Of a stretch of DNA of 64,000 nt, positions 43,943-52,495 are shown piece by piece. The stretch spans positions 183,655 to 247,654 of the forward strand of contig NZ_JYNL01000009.1 in the NCBI RefSeq assembly GCF_001044235.1, in the 5' to 3' direction. Both the position numbers and the translations under genes were made by a program. Source of the stretch: Mycolicibacterium chlorophenolicum. Lineage in GTDB: Bacteria > Actinomycetota > Actinomycetes > Mycobacteriales > Mycobacteriaceae. Position 1 is the stretch's first letter, and every line of letters begins with the position of its first letter. Below the pieces are notes generated by a model. It was not told where the DNA came from and searched no databases. It saw only the letters and a list, made by a program, of their open reading frames with translations.

Positions 43943-44338
43943 TCAGAGGTCGAACGGTCCGTTGGCATCCAGCCACTCGCGCAGTGCTGTCTCGACGATC
44001 TGGTTCTGACTGATCTGCCGACCCTGGCGGTAGCTGTGCACCAGGCTCGCCTTTTTCAGTTCGCTGATCAGGGCGGGGTCGAGGCGGTAGTTGACCTGCT
44101 TTTTGGAGGCGTGCTCTTCCGCCGTCTCGGCAGCGAGGGGCGTCCGTGGTGCCGGTGGCGCGGTGGGGGCCGGCGCGGCCGGCGCCGGGGCTGGGGCGGC
44201 CGGGGCCGGATCGGGTGTGGCGACGTTGTCGGCGGGCGGCGTGGCGGTGCCGTCGGCCTGATCGATCAGCCCGATTACGGGGTGCTGTTCGCCGGCGGCT
44301 CGCAGAACGCGTTGGCGTGTGATCTTCGTCGTGCTCAT
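43943..44338 (-). CDS. parB: Ribbon-helix-helix partition partner of ParA
   Basis: 131 residues from ATG 44338. A basic start (ITRQRVLRAAGE) and an Ala/Pro linker precede a C-terminal ribbon-helix-helix (VNYRLDPALISELKKASLV, ISQNQIVETALREWL). A small RHH protein directly after ParA (8 bp gap) is the DNA-binding partner in type Ib partition systems. It would bind the centromere, most likely the palindromes upstream of parA, and repress the operon. Confidence 0.8.
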   Translation of the reverse strand: MSTTKITRQRVLRAAGEQHPVIGLIDQADGTATPPADNVATPDPAPAAPAPAPAAPAPTAPPAPRTPLAAETAEEHASKKQVNYRLDPALISELKKASLVHSYRQGRQISQNQIVETALREWLDANGPFDL

Positions 44339-44346
44339 GGCGGGGA

Positions 44347-45141
44347 CTACCTTCCTGCGGTGACGGGCTCGGTGATGGGAAGTTCGAGGAACAGATCGGT
44401 GAAGGCCGTGCTCAGCGCGCGGGCGCCGGCGCTCCCCCGCATCGAATGGATCGGCGTGGCGAGGCCGTTGGCGTCTTTCCACGCCGCCCGCTTCGGAATG
44501 ACGGTCTTGGCCACCAACTCGCCGTAGGCGTCGCGGATCTCCGCCTCTCGGAATTCCTCCTCGCCGTTGTTCTCGCGCTTGGTGATGACGATGCCGGCGA
44601 TCTCGATGGCGGGGTTCACGCGTTTCTTGACGAAAGAGGTGGTGTCCTGCACGTTCTTGATGCCACCGAGGCTGTCAATGCTGGCTTCGGTGACGTAGAT
44701 GACCTGGTCGGCGGCGACCAGCGCTCCGACGAGGAGACGGCCCACGCTGGGTGGGCAGTCGAAGAGGACCGCGTCGTAGGCGCTCAGGTCGCACCCCTCG
44801 AAAGCTGCCCGGAGGCGGAAGATGACGTCGTTGGCGCCGTCGAGGTCTCGATTGGCGAGGTCGAGCGTGGCGGGGATGACGTCGATCCCGGGCCAGGGCG
44901 TGGCCACGGCGGCATCCAGGGCGGTCCCCTCTTGGAGTTCGAGGAGCAGTTCGTTGGCTGTGGCGGTGTCGTCGCCGAGCTGGCTGGCGTCCACGCCGAG
45001 CCCGCGAGTCAGGTTTCCCTGCGGGTCGAGGTCGACGGCGAGGATCCTGTGGCCGAGGGCAGTCGCTGCGCTGCATAGACCCAGGACGGTGGCGGTTTTG
45101 CCGACGCCGCCCTTCTGGTTGGCGATGGCTGTTTTCTTCAT
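44347..45141 (-). CDS. parA: ParA plasmid partition ATPase
   Basis: 264 residues. It has the deviant Walker A QKGGVGKTA at residues 8-16, the A' motif DLDPQGNLTRGLG and a Walker B LFDCPPSVG. There is no N-terminal HTH, so it is a small type Ib-like ParA whose partner does the DNA binding. It drives plasmid segregation over the nucleoid. The start is followed upstream by the large palindrome at 45229-45265. Confidence 0.93.
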   Translation of the reverse strand: MKKTAIANQKGGVGKTATVLGLCSAATALGHRILAVDLDPQGNLTRGLGVDASQLGDDTATANELLLELQEGTALDAAVATPWPGIDVIPATLDLANRDLDGANDVIFRLRAAFEGCDLSAYDAVLFDCPPSVGRLLVGALVAADQVIYVTEASIDSLGGIKNVQDTTSFVKKRVNPAIEIAGIVITKRENNGEEEFREAEIRDAYGELVAKTVIPKRAAWKDANGLATPIHSMRGSAGARALSTAFTDLFLELPITEPVTAGR

Positions 45142-45952
45142 TGGTTGCTCCTCCGTGTCGAGCGTCTAGCAGTGGTCGCGGCGCTTTCGCCGCTATCAGG
45201 TCTTCCACTGATTTATATGCTTGCGTTCCTAGGGATGCTATACATGCGGTGTATAGCACCCCTAGCGGTGCATCGCGATTGTTAGTGTCGCATCGTGGTG
45301 CACCAATCCGCAGTACGACGCGGCGTGTCGCATTGCATTTCGACGCACCGCAGAACTACGCGATAACGTGCACCGTGGTGCGGAACTATCGGATGCATTC
45401 GCATGCAGCGTGCTGCGATCTGCTGCATCCGGCAGCACTGCATTGTTGTGCGACGTGTGGTACTGCGGTGCATTGCTCTATACAGCGGTACTTTCGTAGT
45501 ACTGCACCGTAACGCGCAGCACCGTGTTGCACAGCTGTCCTGCTCATCGCTGAGCGATGCACCGCACAGTCCAGCTCTGCAGTGGGTCGCTGGATATAGC
45601 GCCGCAGTACTCAGGGGCGCACTCGACAGCGCTGCACTGCGGGACATCGCGGGGCGATCCTTTCCACGCGGGGGAGGTATACGCACAGCATCACTCCGCA
45701 AGGCACCCCACACAGGGCAAGACACACGTTTGCGATGCGGTTACTTAGTGCGCACTGCGCAGTTTCTCGCAGGTCAGCATGCAGAATCAGGGCATCGCTT
45801 TACGTCATAGCGATGCTATACATCGTTGCATGTAACGCGGGAGGACCCCACAAAGCGCCGCTTGCAGCGCTATACGCGCTGGTAACCAGCTGGAGCAGGG
45901 CGGCGTGGGTGCCGAGCGCGGTGGGGGAGGGGGGAAGCTGTTGCTGCGCGAC
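45142..45952. other. Gene-free repeat-rich region, candidate centromere and/or replication origin
   Basis: About 810 bases without a convincing gene, visibly less GC-rich than the rest. It holds the palindrome at 45229-45265 and further CTATAC sites at about 45473 (GCTCTATACAG), 45812-45824 (GATGCTATACATC) and 45866-45880 (AGCGCTATACGCGCT). CGGTGCA or its inverse TGCACCG recurs at least six times (near 45266, 45368, 45467, 45502 and 45558, with a variant near 45296). Short repeats next to parA fit parS or iterons. Confidence 0.6.
45229..45265. repeat. Large palindrome upstream of parA
   Basis: CTAGGGATGCTATACA and TGTATAGCACCCCTAG form a 16-bp inverted repeat with one mismatch and a 5-base centre. 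It lies about 88 bases before the parA start and is the best candidate for the partition-protein operator or centromere. Confidence 0.7.
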
Positions 45953-46822
45953 CTACCCGGAACCCCACGATCCCAGCTCGGGGAGCTTCAGGGCCGGCCG
46001 CGGTTGCACGTTGTCGCGGGCCAGTTTCTCGAACACTTCCCGGGAGGTTGATTCGTCGCGCGCGAGCACGCACCAGCCGGACACCACCGAGTTGTTCGCC
46101 GCGACCCCGGTCCACCGGCCGTATAGATACTCTTCGCTGGCGGGTAACCAGAGGAACACGGCCTGGCGGCTGCGAGTGCTCATTCCTGGCGGCCGGTACC
46201 AACCGATGAGGACCTCGTTGGAGAAGATGCGCAACTCGCCTCTCCATGCGTTGTCCAGCAGCAGGGTGTCGCCGGCGCGGAGCGCGTCGACGGTGTGCAG
46301 GTCGGCCTGGTCGTGGTGGCCGAATCCTCCTTGCCAGGTCGCCCACCATTTCCCGTTGAGTTCGATGGGCCGTGGGTCAACACCGGCGAGGGTGGGCAGG
46401 CTGATGTCGAGGGCGGAGCAGATAGCCGCTGCGGCAGCGAGCGACGGCTCTTGATCGCCGGATTCGTACCGCTGGTAGGCCTCCAAGGCCAGCCCTGCGG
46501 TGTTTGCAACACGGGTCTGGGTCAGCCCGAGCTCGCGACGACGGGCCTGCATGACCTCGCCGACAACGGAGAGCCCAGGCGTCTCCACTGGGTCCTCACC
46601 GGCGGGTACCTGACCTGCGAGTTCGGCGAGCGACACGTCGAGGGCTTCGGCGATGGCGCGTGCGACGGACAGTGGCGGCTCGCGGTCGCCGGTCTCATAG
46701 CGCTGGAAGGTGCCCTTGGGAACGCCGGCCAGGCGCGCGAGTTGAGCTTGTGAAATGCCCAGCTGGTCGCGGCGGGCCTGAATGACTGCCGCCCAGGTGG
46801 GTGGATTCGTGTTGGCGCTCAT
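45953..46822 (-). CDS. Regulator with two XRE-type HTH domains
   Basis: 289 residues from ATG 46822, which overlaps the stop of the upstream gene (ATGA). Two similar XRE helix-turn-helix domains follow each other: RRDQLGISQAQLARLAGVP (about residues 16-60) and RRRELGLTQTRVANTAGLA (about residues 92-140), each ending in a YExGDxEP-like stretch. The C-terminal 140 residues (LHTVDALRAGDTLLLDN, AVFLWLPASEEYLYGRW) may sense a ligand. It probably regulates genes around the 45-kb repeat region. Confidence 0.85.
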   Translation of the reverse strand: MSANTNPPTWAAVIQARRDQLGISQAQLARLAGVPKGTFQRYETGDREPPLSVARAIAEALDVSLAELAGQVPAGEDPVETPGLSVVGEVMQARRRELGLTQTRVANTAGLALEAYQRYESGDQEPSLAAAAAICSALDISLPTLAGVDPRPIELNGKWWATWQGGFGHHDQADLHTVDALRAGDTLLLDNAWRGELRIFSNEVLIGWYRPPGMSTRSRQAVFLWLPASEEYLYGRWTGVAANNSVVSGWCVLARDESTSREVFEKLARDNVQPRPALKLPELGSWGSG

Positions 46823-48093
46823 GCTGTTATCGCCGTGACGGTCGTGTTCCACTGAGAGAGGCGGTCATCAAGTTCGTGCACCGCGGTGCTATCAGCCCAT
46901 TCGTCGAGCATCGTGCGGACCGTGTGAATGCGGCGGCTCAATGCGGCCGAGGATGAGGGTCCCATCTCGTCGAGTGCGGTGGTGAGTAGGGCTGCGGCTT
47001 GTTCAGGTTCTCGCCCGACGGCGTGGACGGCGGCCAGGTCGCACAACGTCAGTGCTCGCGTCTTCACATCGTGGGTGGGTAGTTCGTTGAGTGCACGATC
47101 CAATGCCATCCGGGCATCGGTGAGCCGGCCGGCCGACAACAGCGTGTTGGCTTTGGCTATCGCCATCCGATGTGTGGTGAACCAGTCGAGCCAGGGGGGC
47201 TGCCCGTCGGCTCCACGCAAGGACTGCTCGGCGTGTGCGATGAGTGTGGCGGCGTGTCCATGGTCGCCGGCGCGTGAGGCTATGTCGGCCTCGATGGTGT
47301 CCAGCCATGCTTGCAGTCGCTGCGGGTTTCCTCCGCGCCGTGAGAAGGATCGGGCGGATCTGATGAGTTCTCGTGCTTGGGGTAGGTCGCCGTCGTTGTC
47401 ACGCGTGGTCGCTAGCGCGAGGTGACCGAGGGCGGCCGCGCCCAGCGACTCGTCTTCGGTCAGGCGGGCGCATTCGAGCGCTTCGGTGAAGCAGGCCCGA
47501 GAGTCGCCGGGTCGATGTAGGTCGAAGAGCAGTACGCGGCCGGCGAGCATCCAGGCCAGGGCAACAGGGGTTGCCAGCTCAGTGGTATCGGTGCCGGTGG
47601 CCGCAAGTAGCGACGCCCCGAGTTCCGCGTGTCGAAATATGGGCTGCTGCAGCATCTTTGCTGGGACGTGCCAGTACATGTCGCTGTAGAGGGTCGTCAT
47701 CTGCGCGTACCGGGCGGTGGCCTGAGCGGATCCCATCTCGTGGAAGTGCGGCGGGGGAGCGGGGCCGTCCGGGGCTGGGGGAAGTGTCGGGCCCGAGGGT
47801 CGACCACCGCGTTCTGCTGCGGACAGTGCCGTGCGCTCCGAGCGTGGCGTGAAGCCCAGATCTGTGATGGGCAGTCCGAACAGCGCCTCGAGCGCCTCGA
47901 TGTGCGGTCGGTGAGGCCAACCTGGATTGTCGGACTCCCACCGCCGGACGGTGCGCGTGGTGACCGAGAGCGGGACGAGGCCGAGTTCGGCAGCCTTCGC
48001 GGTGAGAGCGCCGACGAAGTCCGCTTGTGAGGTGAGGCCGCGTTCACGACGGGCGGCGCGTAGCCGGACATTTCCGCCGGGCGGTGCGGTCAT
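46819..48093 (-). CDS. XRE-type HTH regulator with TPR-like C-terminal domain
   Basis: 424 residues from ATG 48093; ATG 48105 is an alternative. The N-terminal HTH (RRERGLTSQADFVGAL, VTTRTVRRWESDNPG) is followed by a Pro-rich linker and about 290 residues of paired helices (ARECFTEALE-like; seen as SRACFTEALECARLTE) that look like tetratricopeptide repeats. Similar XRE-TPR proteins in actinobacteria bind signal peptides or partners to switch transcription. It is translationally coupled to the double-XRE gene, so they may act together. Confidence 0.8.
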   Translation of the reverse strand: MTAPPGGNVRLRAARRERGLTSQADFVGALTAKAAELGLVPLSVTTRTVRRWESDNPGWPHRPHIEALEALFGLPITDLGFTPRSERTALSAAERGGRPSGPTLPPAPDGPAPPPHFHEMGSAQATARYAQMTTLYSDMYWHVPAKMLQQPIFRHAELGASLLAATGTDTTELATPVALAWMLAGRVLLFDLHRPGDSRACFTEALECARLTEDESLGAAALGHLALATTRDNDGDLPQARELIRSARSFSRRGGNPQRLQAWLDTIEADIASRAGDHGHAATLIAHAEQSLRGADGQPPWLDWFTTHRMAIAKANTLLSAGRLTDARMALDRALNELPTHDVKTRALTLCDLAAVHAVGREPEQAAALLTTALDEMGPSSSAALSRRIHTVRTMLDEWADSTAVHELDDRLSQWNTTVTAITA

Positions 48094-48540
48094 GGCCAAC
48101 ATCATACGTCCTGGTCAGCGGCGGACCTAGCCCGATGAGAGGACATAACTCCGGCGCAGAGCATCGTATTTTGTCCGCTTCTCGCGTCGTGATGGCCGCG
48201 CTCCTCCGCCACTGTGGATGAAATGCGTCCAAATGACTCCGTTCAGCTGTTGACGGCGTCTCTATTCGGGGTTTACAGTCAGTCCCATACGGAGACGCCG
48301 AGCGGACCCATTCGGAGTCATCAAAAGCGGAATCGAAGGAGGCGGCCCCACACGCGAACCTCAGAGCGAGCCGGCGAATGGCCACAGACACGCACCCGCG
48401 GGTGGTGGAGGAAGGTCCGGCGCGCGGCCCCGAAATGCGACAGCCCTCGGTGACCGGGGGGTCGTCACCGAGGGCTAGTCCTTGCTATCGCCGATCGAGC
48501 CACGAACTGGATCGGCATCCACCCGAAGGGGGAGATCGCT
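48094..48540. promoter_or_regulatory. Divergent control region before the WhiB operon
   Basis: No well-supported gene; a short frame from ATG 48378 runs through the hairpin below and is doubtful. GGGGTTTACAGTCAG at 48267-48281 resembles the inverse of the GTAAACT motif. The region separates the leftward XRE genes from the rightward ten-gene run. Confidence 0.35.
48442..48476 (+). promoter_or_regulatory. Hairpin in the WhiB leader
   Basis: AGCCCTCGGTGAC pairs perfectly with GTCACCGAGGGCT (13-bp stem, 9-base G-rich loop). It lies 65 bases before the TTG start of the WhiB gene, with no convincing gene just upstream to terminate. It may be an attenuator or a protein/RNA control element; a terminator for an unseen small gene is the alternative. 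Confidence 0.5.
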
Positions 48541-49437
48541 TTGAACGACGTCCAAGAGTTTACCGCAGCACCAGTCACCATCACAGCCACGACACTGCCG
48601 CCGCACGACCTCGTGATGGGTGTGGCCAACGTCCTCGACGGTGCACGCACCATTGCGCTGCGCAAATGGGACAAAGACCGCTGCGACCTGTACCACGTGG
48701 CCGAGCGCGCCTGGCGCGCACAAGCAATGGTTGTGCCTCTCGCTGCCGTCACGGCGCAACTGCGCCGCGTCGTCCCTGACGGCAAGCTGCTCACCTACCA
48801 GGATCAGGAAGGGCGCACCCGCGCCGACGTCGCGGCCAAGTTCACCGAAGCACGCGAAGCGCTACTCGCCGGCAACACCGCCCTCGCGCGTCAGACCGGT
48901 GACGTGCAGGCCCCTCAGCGAGAAGACTCCGCTCGCGCCGCGGCGCCACTCATCGTCGGCGACAACGAAGACGAGCCCCCCACCACCGCAGTGACCAACA
49001 TTTCCCTAGCCCACCTCCTGGGCTTGGACCTCTCCGACGACCAGTGGCAGCGCAAGAGCTTGTGCGCCCAAACCGACCCGGAGGCCTTCTTCCCCGAAAA
49101 GGGCGGATCAACCCGCGACGCGAAGCGCATCTGCCAGCGCTGCCCCGTCATCGGAGATTGCCTCAACGCCGCACTCGCCAACGACGAACGGTTCGGGATC
49201 TGGGGCGGCCTGAGCGAGCGCGAGCGTCGGCGCCTCAAGCGCAATCTCGAGGCCGCCGCCAATGGCGCCGCCGCCCCTTCCGACGTCGACGAAGACCTCG
49301 ACGAGCTCGACGAGGACGGTCTCGACGTCGATGACGACAGCGATGATCTCGACGACGTCGATGACGACGCCCTGGGCCTGGACTTCGACCTCGACTCGCT
49401 CAACGACTTCGACGACGACATCAGGAAAGCCGGATGA
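48541..49437 (+). CDS. WhiB-family iron-sulfur regulator with unusual extensions
   Basis: 298 residues from TTG 48541 with GGGGGA upstream. The WhiB core lies at about 165-235, with four cysteines at 175, 198, 201 and 207 (spacing 22-2-5) for a 4Fe-4S cluster and the GIWGG turn at 219-223, then basic residues. WhiB proteins are usually 80-140 residues; here about 160 residues precede the core and a strongly acidic tail of about 45 residues follows (DDDSDDLDDVDDD). It heads a run of overlapping genes and probably regulates plasmid transfer or replication genes. Confidence 0.92.
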   Translation: MNDVQEFTAAPVTITATTLPPHDLVMGVANVLDGARTIALRKWDKDRCDLYHVAERAWRAQAMVVPLAAVTAQLRRVVPDGKLLTYQDQEGRTRADVAAKFTEAREALLAGNTALARQTGDVQAPQREDSARAAAPLIVGDNEDEPPTTAVTNISLAHLLGLDLSDDQWQRKSLCAQTDPEAFFPEKGGSTRDAKRICQRCPVIGDCLNAALANDERFGIWGGLSERERRRLKRNLEAAANGAAAPSDVDEDLDELDEDGLDVDDDSDDLDDVDDDALGLDFDLDSLNDFDDDIRKAG

Positions 49438-49709
49438 CCGCGGCGAGGCGACCCCAAGTCGGGCCGGCGACACGCACAACATCAGCTGCCCGCCAGGCCA
49501 ACGCCATATCGGTGGCCGCCAGCCACGTGGCGGGGCATCACGCATTCGCACACCGGGTGAGGGGTTCGGTGAGCGGAGGGTCCCGGTGGCGGTACCGGCA
49601 TGAGATCGGCGCGGACCCGCGCCGCATCGCCGGTGATCACCACCGCGACGGGCATCAGGCCGTCACGTCACCGCACCGGGGGACGGCGACGAAGGGGAGA
49701 CGGTTCTGA
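49434..49709 (+). CDS. Small basic hypothetical protein
   Basis: 91 residues, very rich in Arg, His, Ala and Gly (HRVRGSVSGGSRWRYRHEIG). It starts in the WhiB stop codon (ATGA) and ends in the next start (TGATG). The precise overlaps on both sides support translation, but the composition is low complexity, so the protein's reality is uncertain. No family is recognised. Confidence 0.5.
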   Translation: MTAARRPQVGPATRTTSAARQANAISVAASHVAGHHAFAHRVRGSVSGGSRWRYRHEIGADPRRIAGDHHRDGHQAVTSPHRGTATKGRRF

Positions 49710-50167
49710 TGTCTCGTCACAGCTATCCCGGATCGGGGCGGACGTGGCGTAACGCAGAGTCTCTCGGTGCCGCCAACGAGAACCGGCGGCGAGATGCCGC
49801 GTCGCGACAGTCAGCGCGCGCCCGGGCCGCCCTGGAAGTCCTTACCTCGGTCAACCTCTCCACGTCACCGGTCTGGCGACGGCGCTGGTTGGAGGTACTC
49901 CAGCGGCGCGCCGCAGATGACCAGGCATCTTTGGCCGACCTCGCCGCGAGGATGTCTCCACCGATGACGAAGAGCGCATTTAGTTGCCAGCTCGACCGAG
50001 CCTGTCTTTTCGCCGAAGACCTTGCCGCTGCCGCGAATCGGGTTCCCAACGACAGTTCGTCGACGGCGTCGATCGCTGTCCACTCATCCGCTCACCATTC
50101 ACTCGCAGCCGCAGCGCCGGTGAGTGCGTCGGTCGCCGCGGCCTCGCCGATCGGAGGCGGCCGATGA
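49709..50167 (+). CDS. WhiA C-terminal HTH-like protein
   Basis: 152 residues. Residues about 66-95 (RRAADDQASLADLAARMSPP, then MTKSAFSCQLDRAC) match the pattern of the C-terminal helix-turn-helix of WhiA, where LxELgxxxxPPlsKSgvnhRLrR is typical. The homing-endonuclease-like N-terminal domain of WhiA is absent. The rest is Ala/Ser-rich. Because WhiA and WhiB cooperate in sporulation control in Streptomyces, its place two genes after the WhiB is suggestive. The match is by motif only. Confidence 0.6.
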   Translation: MSRHSYPGSGRTWRNAESLGAANENRRRDAASRQSARARAALEVLTSVNLSTSPVWRRRWLEVLQRRAADDQASLADLAARMSPPMTKSAFSCQLDRACLFAEDLAAAANRVPNDSSSTASIAVHSSAHHSLAAAAPVSASVAAASPIGGGR

Positions 50168-50253
50168 CTACATCGCGATCTCGAGTTCCCGCCTGGCGCG
50201 TAGTGCAGGTGCGAGCCACCCACCACGGAAGGGCAGCTGATGGCATCTCCTGA
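50164..50253 (+). CDS. Very small ORF (29 residues) in the operon
   Basis: It starts in the preceding stop (ATGA) and overlaps the start of the next gene. The product is basic (TTSRSRVPAWRVVQVRATHH). The only support is the overlap pattern that runs through this whole gene set, so it may serve translational coupling rather than make a stable protein. Confidence 0.35.
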   Translation: MTTSRSRVPAWRVVQVRATHHGRAADGIS

Positions 50254-50413
50254 GATCTCCGATGCGGTCGGTGGCGGGAAGTTCGTCATGGCCACCTTCG
50301 TGCCGCGGCCGCCTGCCCGCTGCTCCATCTGTCGACATCCGGCTCCCGCTGGGGTCGACACCTGCACGACATGCCTGGCCGACTACGGCTTACCTCTGCC
50401 TGGGGTGGCGTAG
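50240..50413 (+). CDS. Small protein with two Cys-x2-Cys pairs
   Basis: 57 residues from ATG 50240. CSIC and CTTC, 15 residues apart, form a zinc-ribbon pattern (CSICRHPAPAGVDTCTTC). There is no other domain. It probably binds zinc and may contact DNA, RNA or a partner protein. It lies three bases before the DUF4031 gene. Confidence 0.65.
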   Translation: MASPEISDAVGGGKFVMATFVPRPPARCSICRHPAPAGVDTCTTCLADYGLPLPGVA

Positions 50414-50416
50414 CGC

Positions 50417-50770
50417 ATGACCGTCTATGTCGACAACATGCGGCTATCGGCACAGGTGGGCACCATCTCGGGCAGGTGGTCACACCTGATGGCCGACTCC
50501 GACGATGAACTCGATGAGTTCGCCGCCAAGCTGGGCCTCAAGAAGGCCTGGGCGCAGCATCCCGGGACGGCCCTTTCGCACTATGACGTGACCGAATCCA
50601 AGCGGCAGCAGGCGATCGCCCTAGGCGCGGTACCCATCGACTACGGCGGGGACATATCGATAGCCCTCATCCGCCGTGAGAGCGCGGCTTCACTTGTCGC
50701 GCAGCAGCTTACGTTGGCGTTGGACGCGGACGAAGTTGCCGAGGCGTCGATCTCGGAGGGGCACCCATGA
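50417..50770 (+). CDS. DUF4031-family protein
   Basis: 117 residues. The start MTVYVDNMRLSAQVG, then GRWSHLMADSDDELDEFAAK and ESKRQQAIALGAV, is the DUF4031 pattern. Members occur widely in actinobacteria and phages, with no settled function. Spacing of three bases from the upstream gene and ATGA overlap with the next place it firmly in the operon. Confidence 0.88.
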   Translation: MTVYVDNMRLSAQVGTISGRWSHLMADSDDELDEFAAKLGLKKAWAQHPGTALSHYDVTESKRQQAIALGAVPIDYGGDISIALIRRESAASLVAQQLTLALDADEVAEASISEGHP

Positions 50771-51318
50771 CCTCGATGTTGGAGCGCGCGCCCTCGGCTC
50801 ACCCTTTCGTGAGTCAAACCGTGCGTGTCGGCGAACAGTGCGTTGACCTCACGGCGCAACGGACGACCTGCCCTGATTTGGTCATCACTCCGCGCATCGA
50901 CGCGTCTGAATTGGGTTCACTGCGCCTTGTCGACGGACTGGCCCTGGTTCATCGCTGCACCGGGACGATGATTGCGGCGGGACGGGCCGAGGTTCTTCAC
51001 GACCTTGCCGAGCGCCTCAGCACCGTCGACTGGGTCTCCGTTGGTGGCGACGTTGCCGACCACGCGCGTCGGCTCTTTTCAGACCTGACACCTGCGCAGG
51101 CAGTTTCGTCGGAGGTGGTGGGCGTGGCCTTCTGCGATATGGCCCTGCTCGAGTATCGGTCACCAACACAGACCGCAGAGCTATCCGGATCAATCCCCGC
51201 CGAGGCCATGTGGTCCGACCACACTCAGCTGCCTCACCGCGCTCCCGCGGCCGCCCCGGGACACCTGCCGAACGGTGACCATAGCCACGCTCACGCCTCC
51301 TCGTGGAGGCGTCCGTGA
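50767..51318 (+). CDS. Hypothetical protein, 183 residues
   Basis: No family is recognised. It is soluble, with alternating strands and helices (GSLRLVDGLALVHRCTG, LHDLAERLSTVDWVSVGGD) and a polar His/Pro-rich end. It is coupled to both neighbours by ATGA and GTGA overlaps, so it is certainly part of the same transcript. A partner role with the DUF1643 protein that follows is possible. Confidence 0.65.
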   Translation: MTSMLERAPSAHPFVSQTVRVGEQCVDLTAQRTTCPDLVITPRIDASELGSLRLVDGLALVHRCTGTMIAAGRAEVLHDLAERLSTVDWVSVGGDVADHARRLFSDLTPAQAVSSEVVGVAFCDMALLEYRSPTQTAELSGSIPAEAMWSDHTQLPHRAPAAAPGHLPNGDHSHAHASSWRRP

Positions 51319-52022
51319 GGAACGACGCGGCATGGATGAGCCGGCGCAGGCCGGGGCCTGGCGTCCGAGTCACGCCAGCATCGCAAGGTGGAGCGCTTGT
51401 TTGGGACACCGTCACCCCGCCGCCGGACCAGGACGGGCACGTGCAAGCTGTGACCCTGCAGCGTGCCCGCCGGCAGGTCTGGCCCATGTGCGGAGTGTCG
51501 TCCCGCGACAGGAGCGGTCCTCAGCGGCGGATGGTGCGCTGCTGGGACTCCCGGCAGCCACTGCTTGGGTGGGTGCTGTCGGCGCAGAATAGCCCCCATC
51601 ACCGCGCCGCGGCGGTTCATCGTCGATGTGCGCTGATTGCGCGCGGCCTGGGTTACGGCGGAATCGACATCGGCTTCATCAGCCCGCCGGCGGAACCTGC
51701 TGGCGGTGGGCCGAGCGCCAGTGCTGGCCGACTGGACCCGACCGCGCTCCGTTCACTGGCTCACGATCGCGATCTGGTGGTTCTGGCGTGGGGGAACGCC
51801 ATTGACGTCCATTGCGGCGCAGCTGCGGCCCGGCTTCTACAGCAGGAGTTGGCCCGCCACTGCGGCTCGTTGGCGGTATTGGGCTGGACGACGGACGGCC
51901 GGCCGCTGGACGTCGACGGCGCGAGCCGGGCGCCGACGCTGAGCTGTTTGTGCTGTGCGCCAACTGGCTCTTATGACCATGACGCCCGGTTCGACCGTTT
52001 AGTGATGGGGGCGGTGTCGTGA
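51315..52022 (+). CDS. DUF1643-like protein
   Basis: 235 residues from GTG 51315. The part from about residue 65 resembles DUF1643, with a conserved RRCALIARGLGYGGIDIGFI segment, DRDLVVLAWGNAID and LAVLGWTTDGRPLDV, the usual AWG and LG-T-G-P landmarks. DUF1643 proteins are often carried by plasmids and phages, with unknown activity. The N-terminal 60 residues are basic and less conserved-looking. Both ends overlap neighbours. Confidence 0.75.
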   Translation: MRNDAAWMSRRRPGPGVRVTPASQGGALVWDTVTPPPDQDGHVQAVTLQRARRQVWPMCGVSSRDRSGPQRRMVRCWDSRQPLLGWVLSAQNSPHHRAAAVHRRCALIARGLGYGGIDIGFISPPAEPAGGGPSASAGRLDPTALRSLAHDRDLVVLAWGNAIDVHCGAAAARLLQQELARHCGSLAVLGWTTDGRPLDVDGASRAPTLSCLCCAPTGSYDHDARFDRLVMGAVS

Positions 52023-52495
52023 CTCTCGATGGCTTGGTGTCGGCATCTGAGTTCGCGTCGGTGACCGATATCGCCCGGCATCGGCGTCAGCGCGGGGCCA
52101 GTCGCGATGTATCCGCTGACGGAGTGGCGGTAATGGCCGCACTGCGCGATCACGAGTTGGTCGGTGAGGCGAAGTTGCTCGTCGTCTGTTGGATCACCAC
52201 ACACACGGATCGGGCGCGCGTCGATGACGTTGTGGAGCCGCCAACGATTTTGGATGCGGCGCGAATGGCCACGGGGCTACGGGGGACGGCGGCGTTGCGC
52301 TGGGTGGCCTCCGTGGTGGCAGCGGAGGCCAAGCGCTCCGACCCGGCGCTTGCGCGCTACATCGACGTCGACTGGCCGCGGTTGTGCCAGTGGGCAGTGC
52401 GATACCTCGCCGAGGCTCAACGGGGCCCTGAGCAGCCTGTTGGCGCGCTCCATCGTGTCGTTCCACAAGTTTCCCGCGGTGACATGTTGCGATGA
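52019..52495 (+). CDS. Hypothetical protein, 158 residues
   Basis: Starts in the DUF1643 stop (GTGA). It is helical and soluble (AVMAALRDHELVGEAKLL, ALRWVASVVAAEAKRSD). No family is recognised. Its place between the DUF1643-like gene and a 38-residue ORF in a continuous overlapping run supports it. Confidence 0.62.
   Translation: MTLDGLVSASEFASVTDIARHRRQRGASRDVSADGVAVMAALRDHELVGEAKLLVVCWITTHTDRARVDDVVEPPTILDAARMATGLRGTAALRWVASVVAAEAKRSDPALARYIDVDWPRLCQWAVRYLAEAQRGPEQPVGALHRVVPQVSRGDMLR

Noticed and set aside
45403..45810. Open frames inside the 45-kb repeat region
   Set aside because: Cys/His/Ser-rich translations caused by short repeats; the palindromes and composition point to a site rather than a gene.
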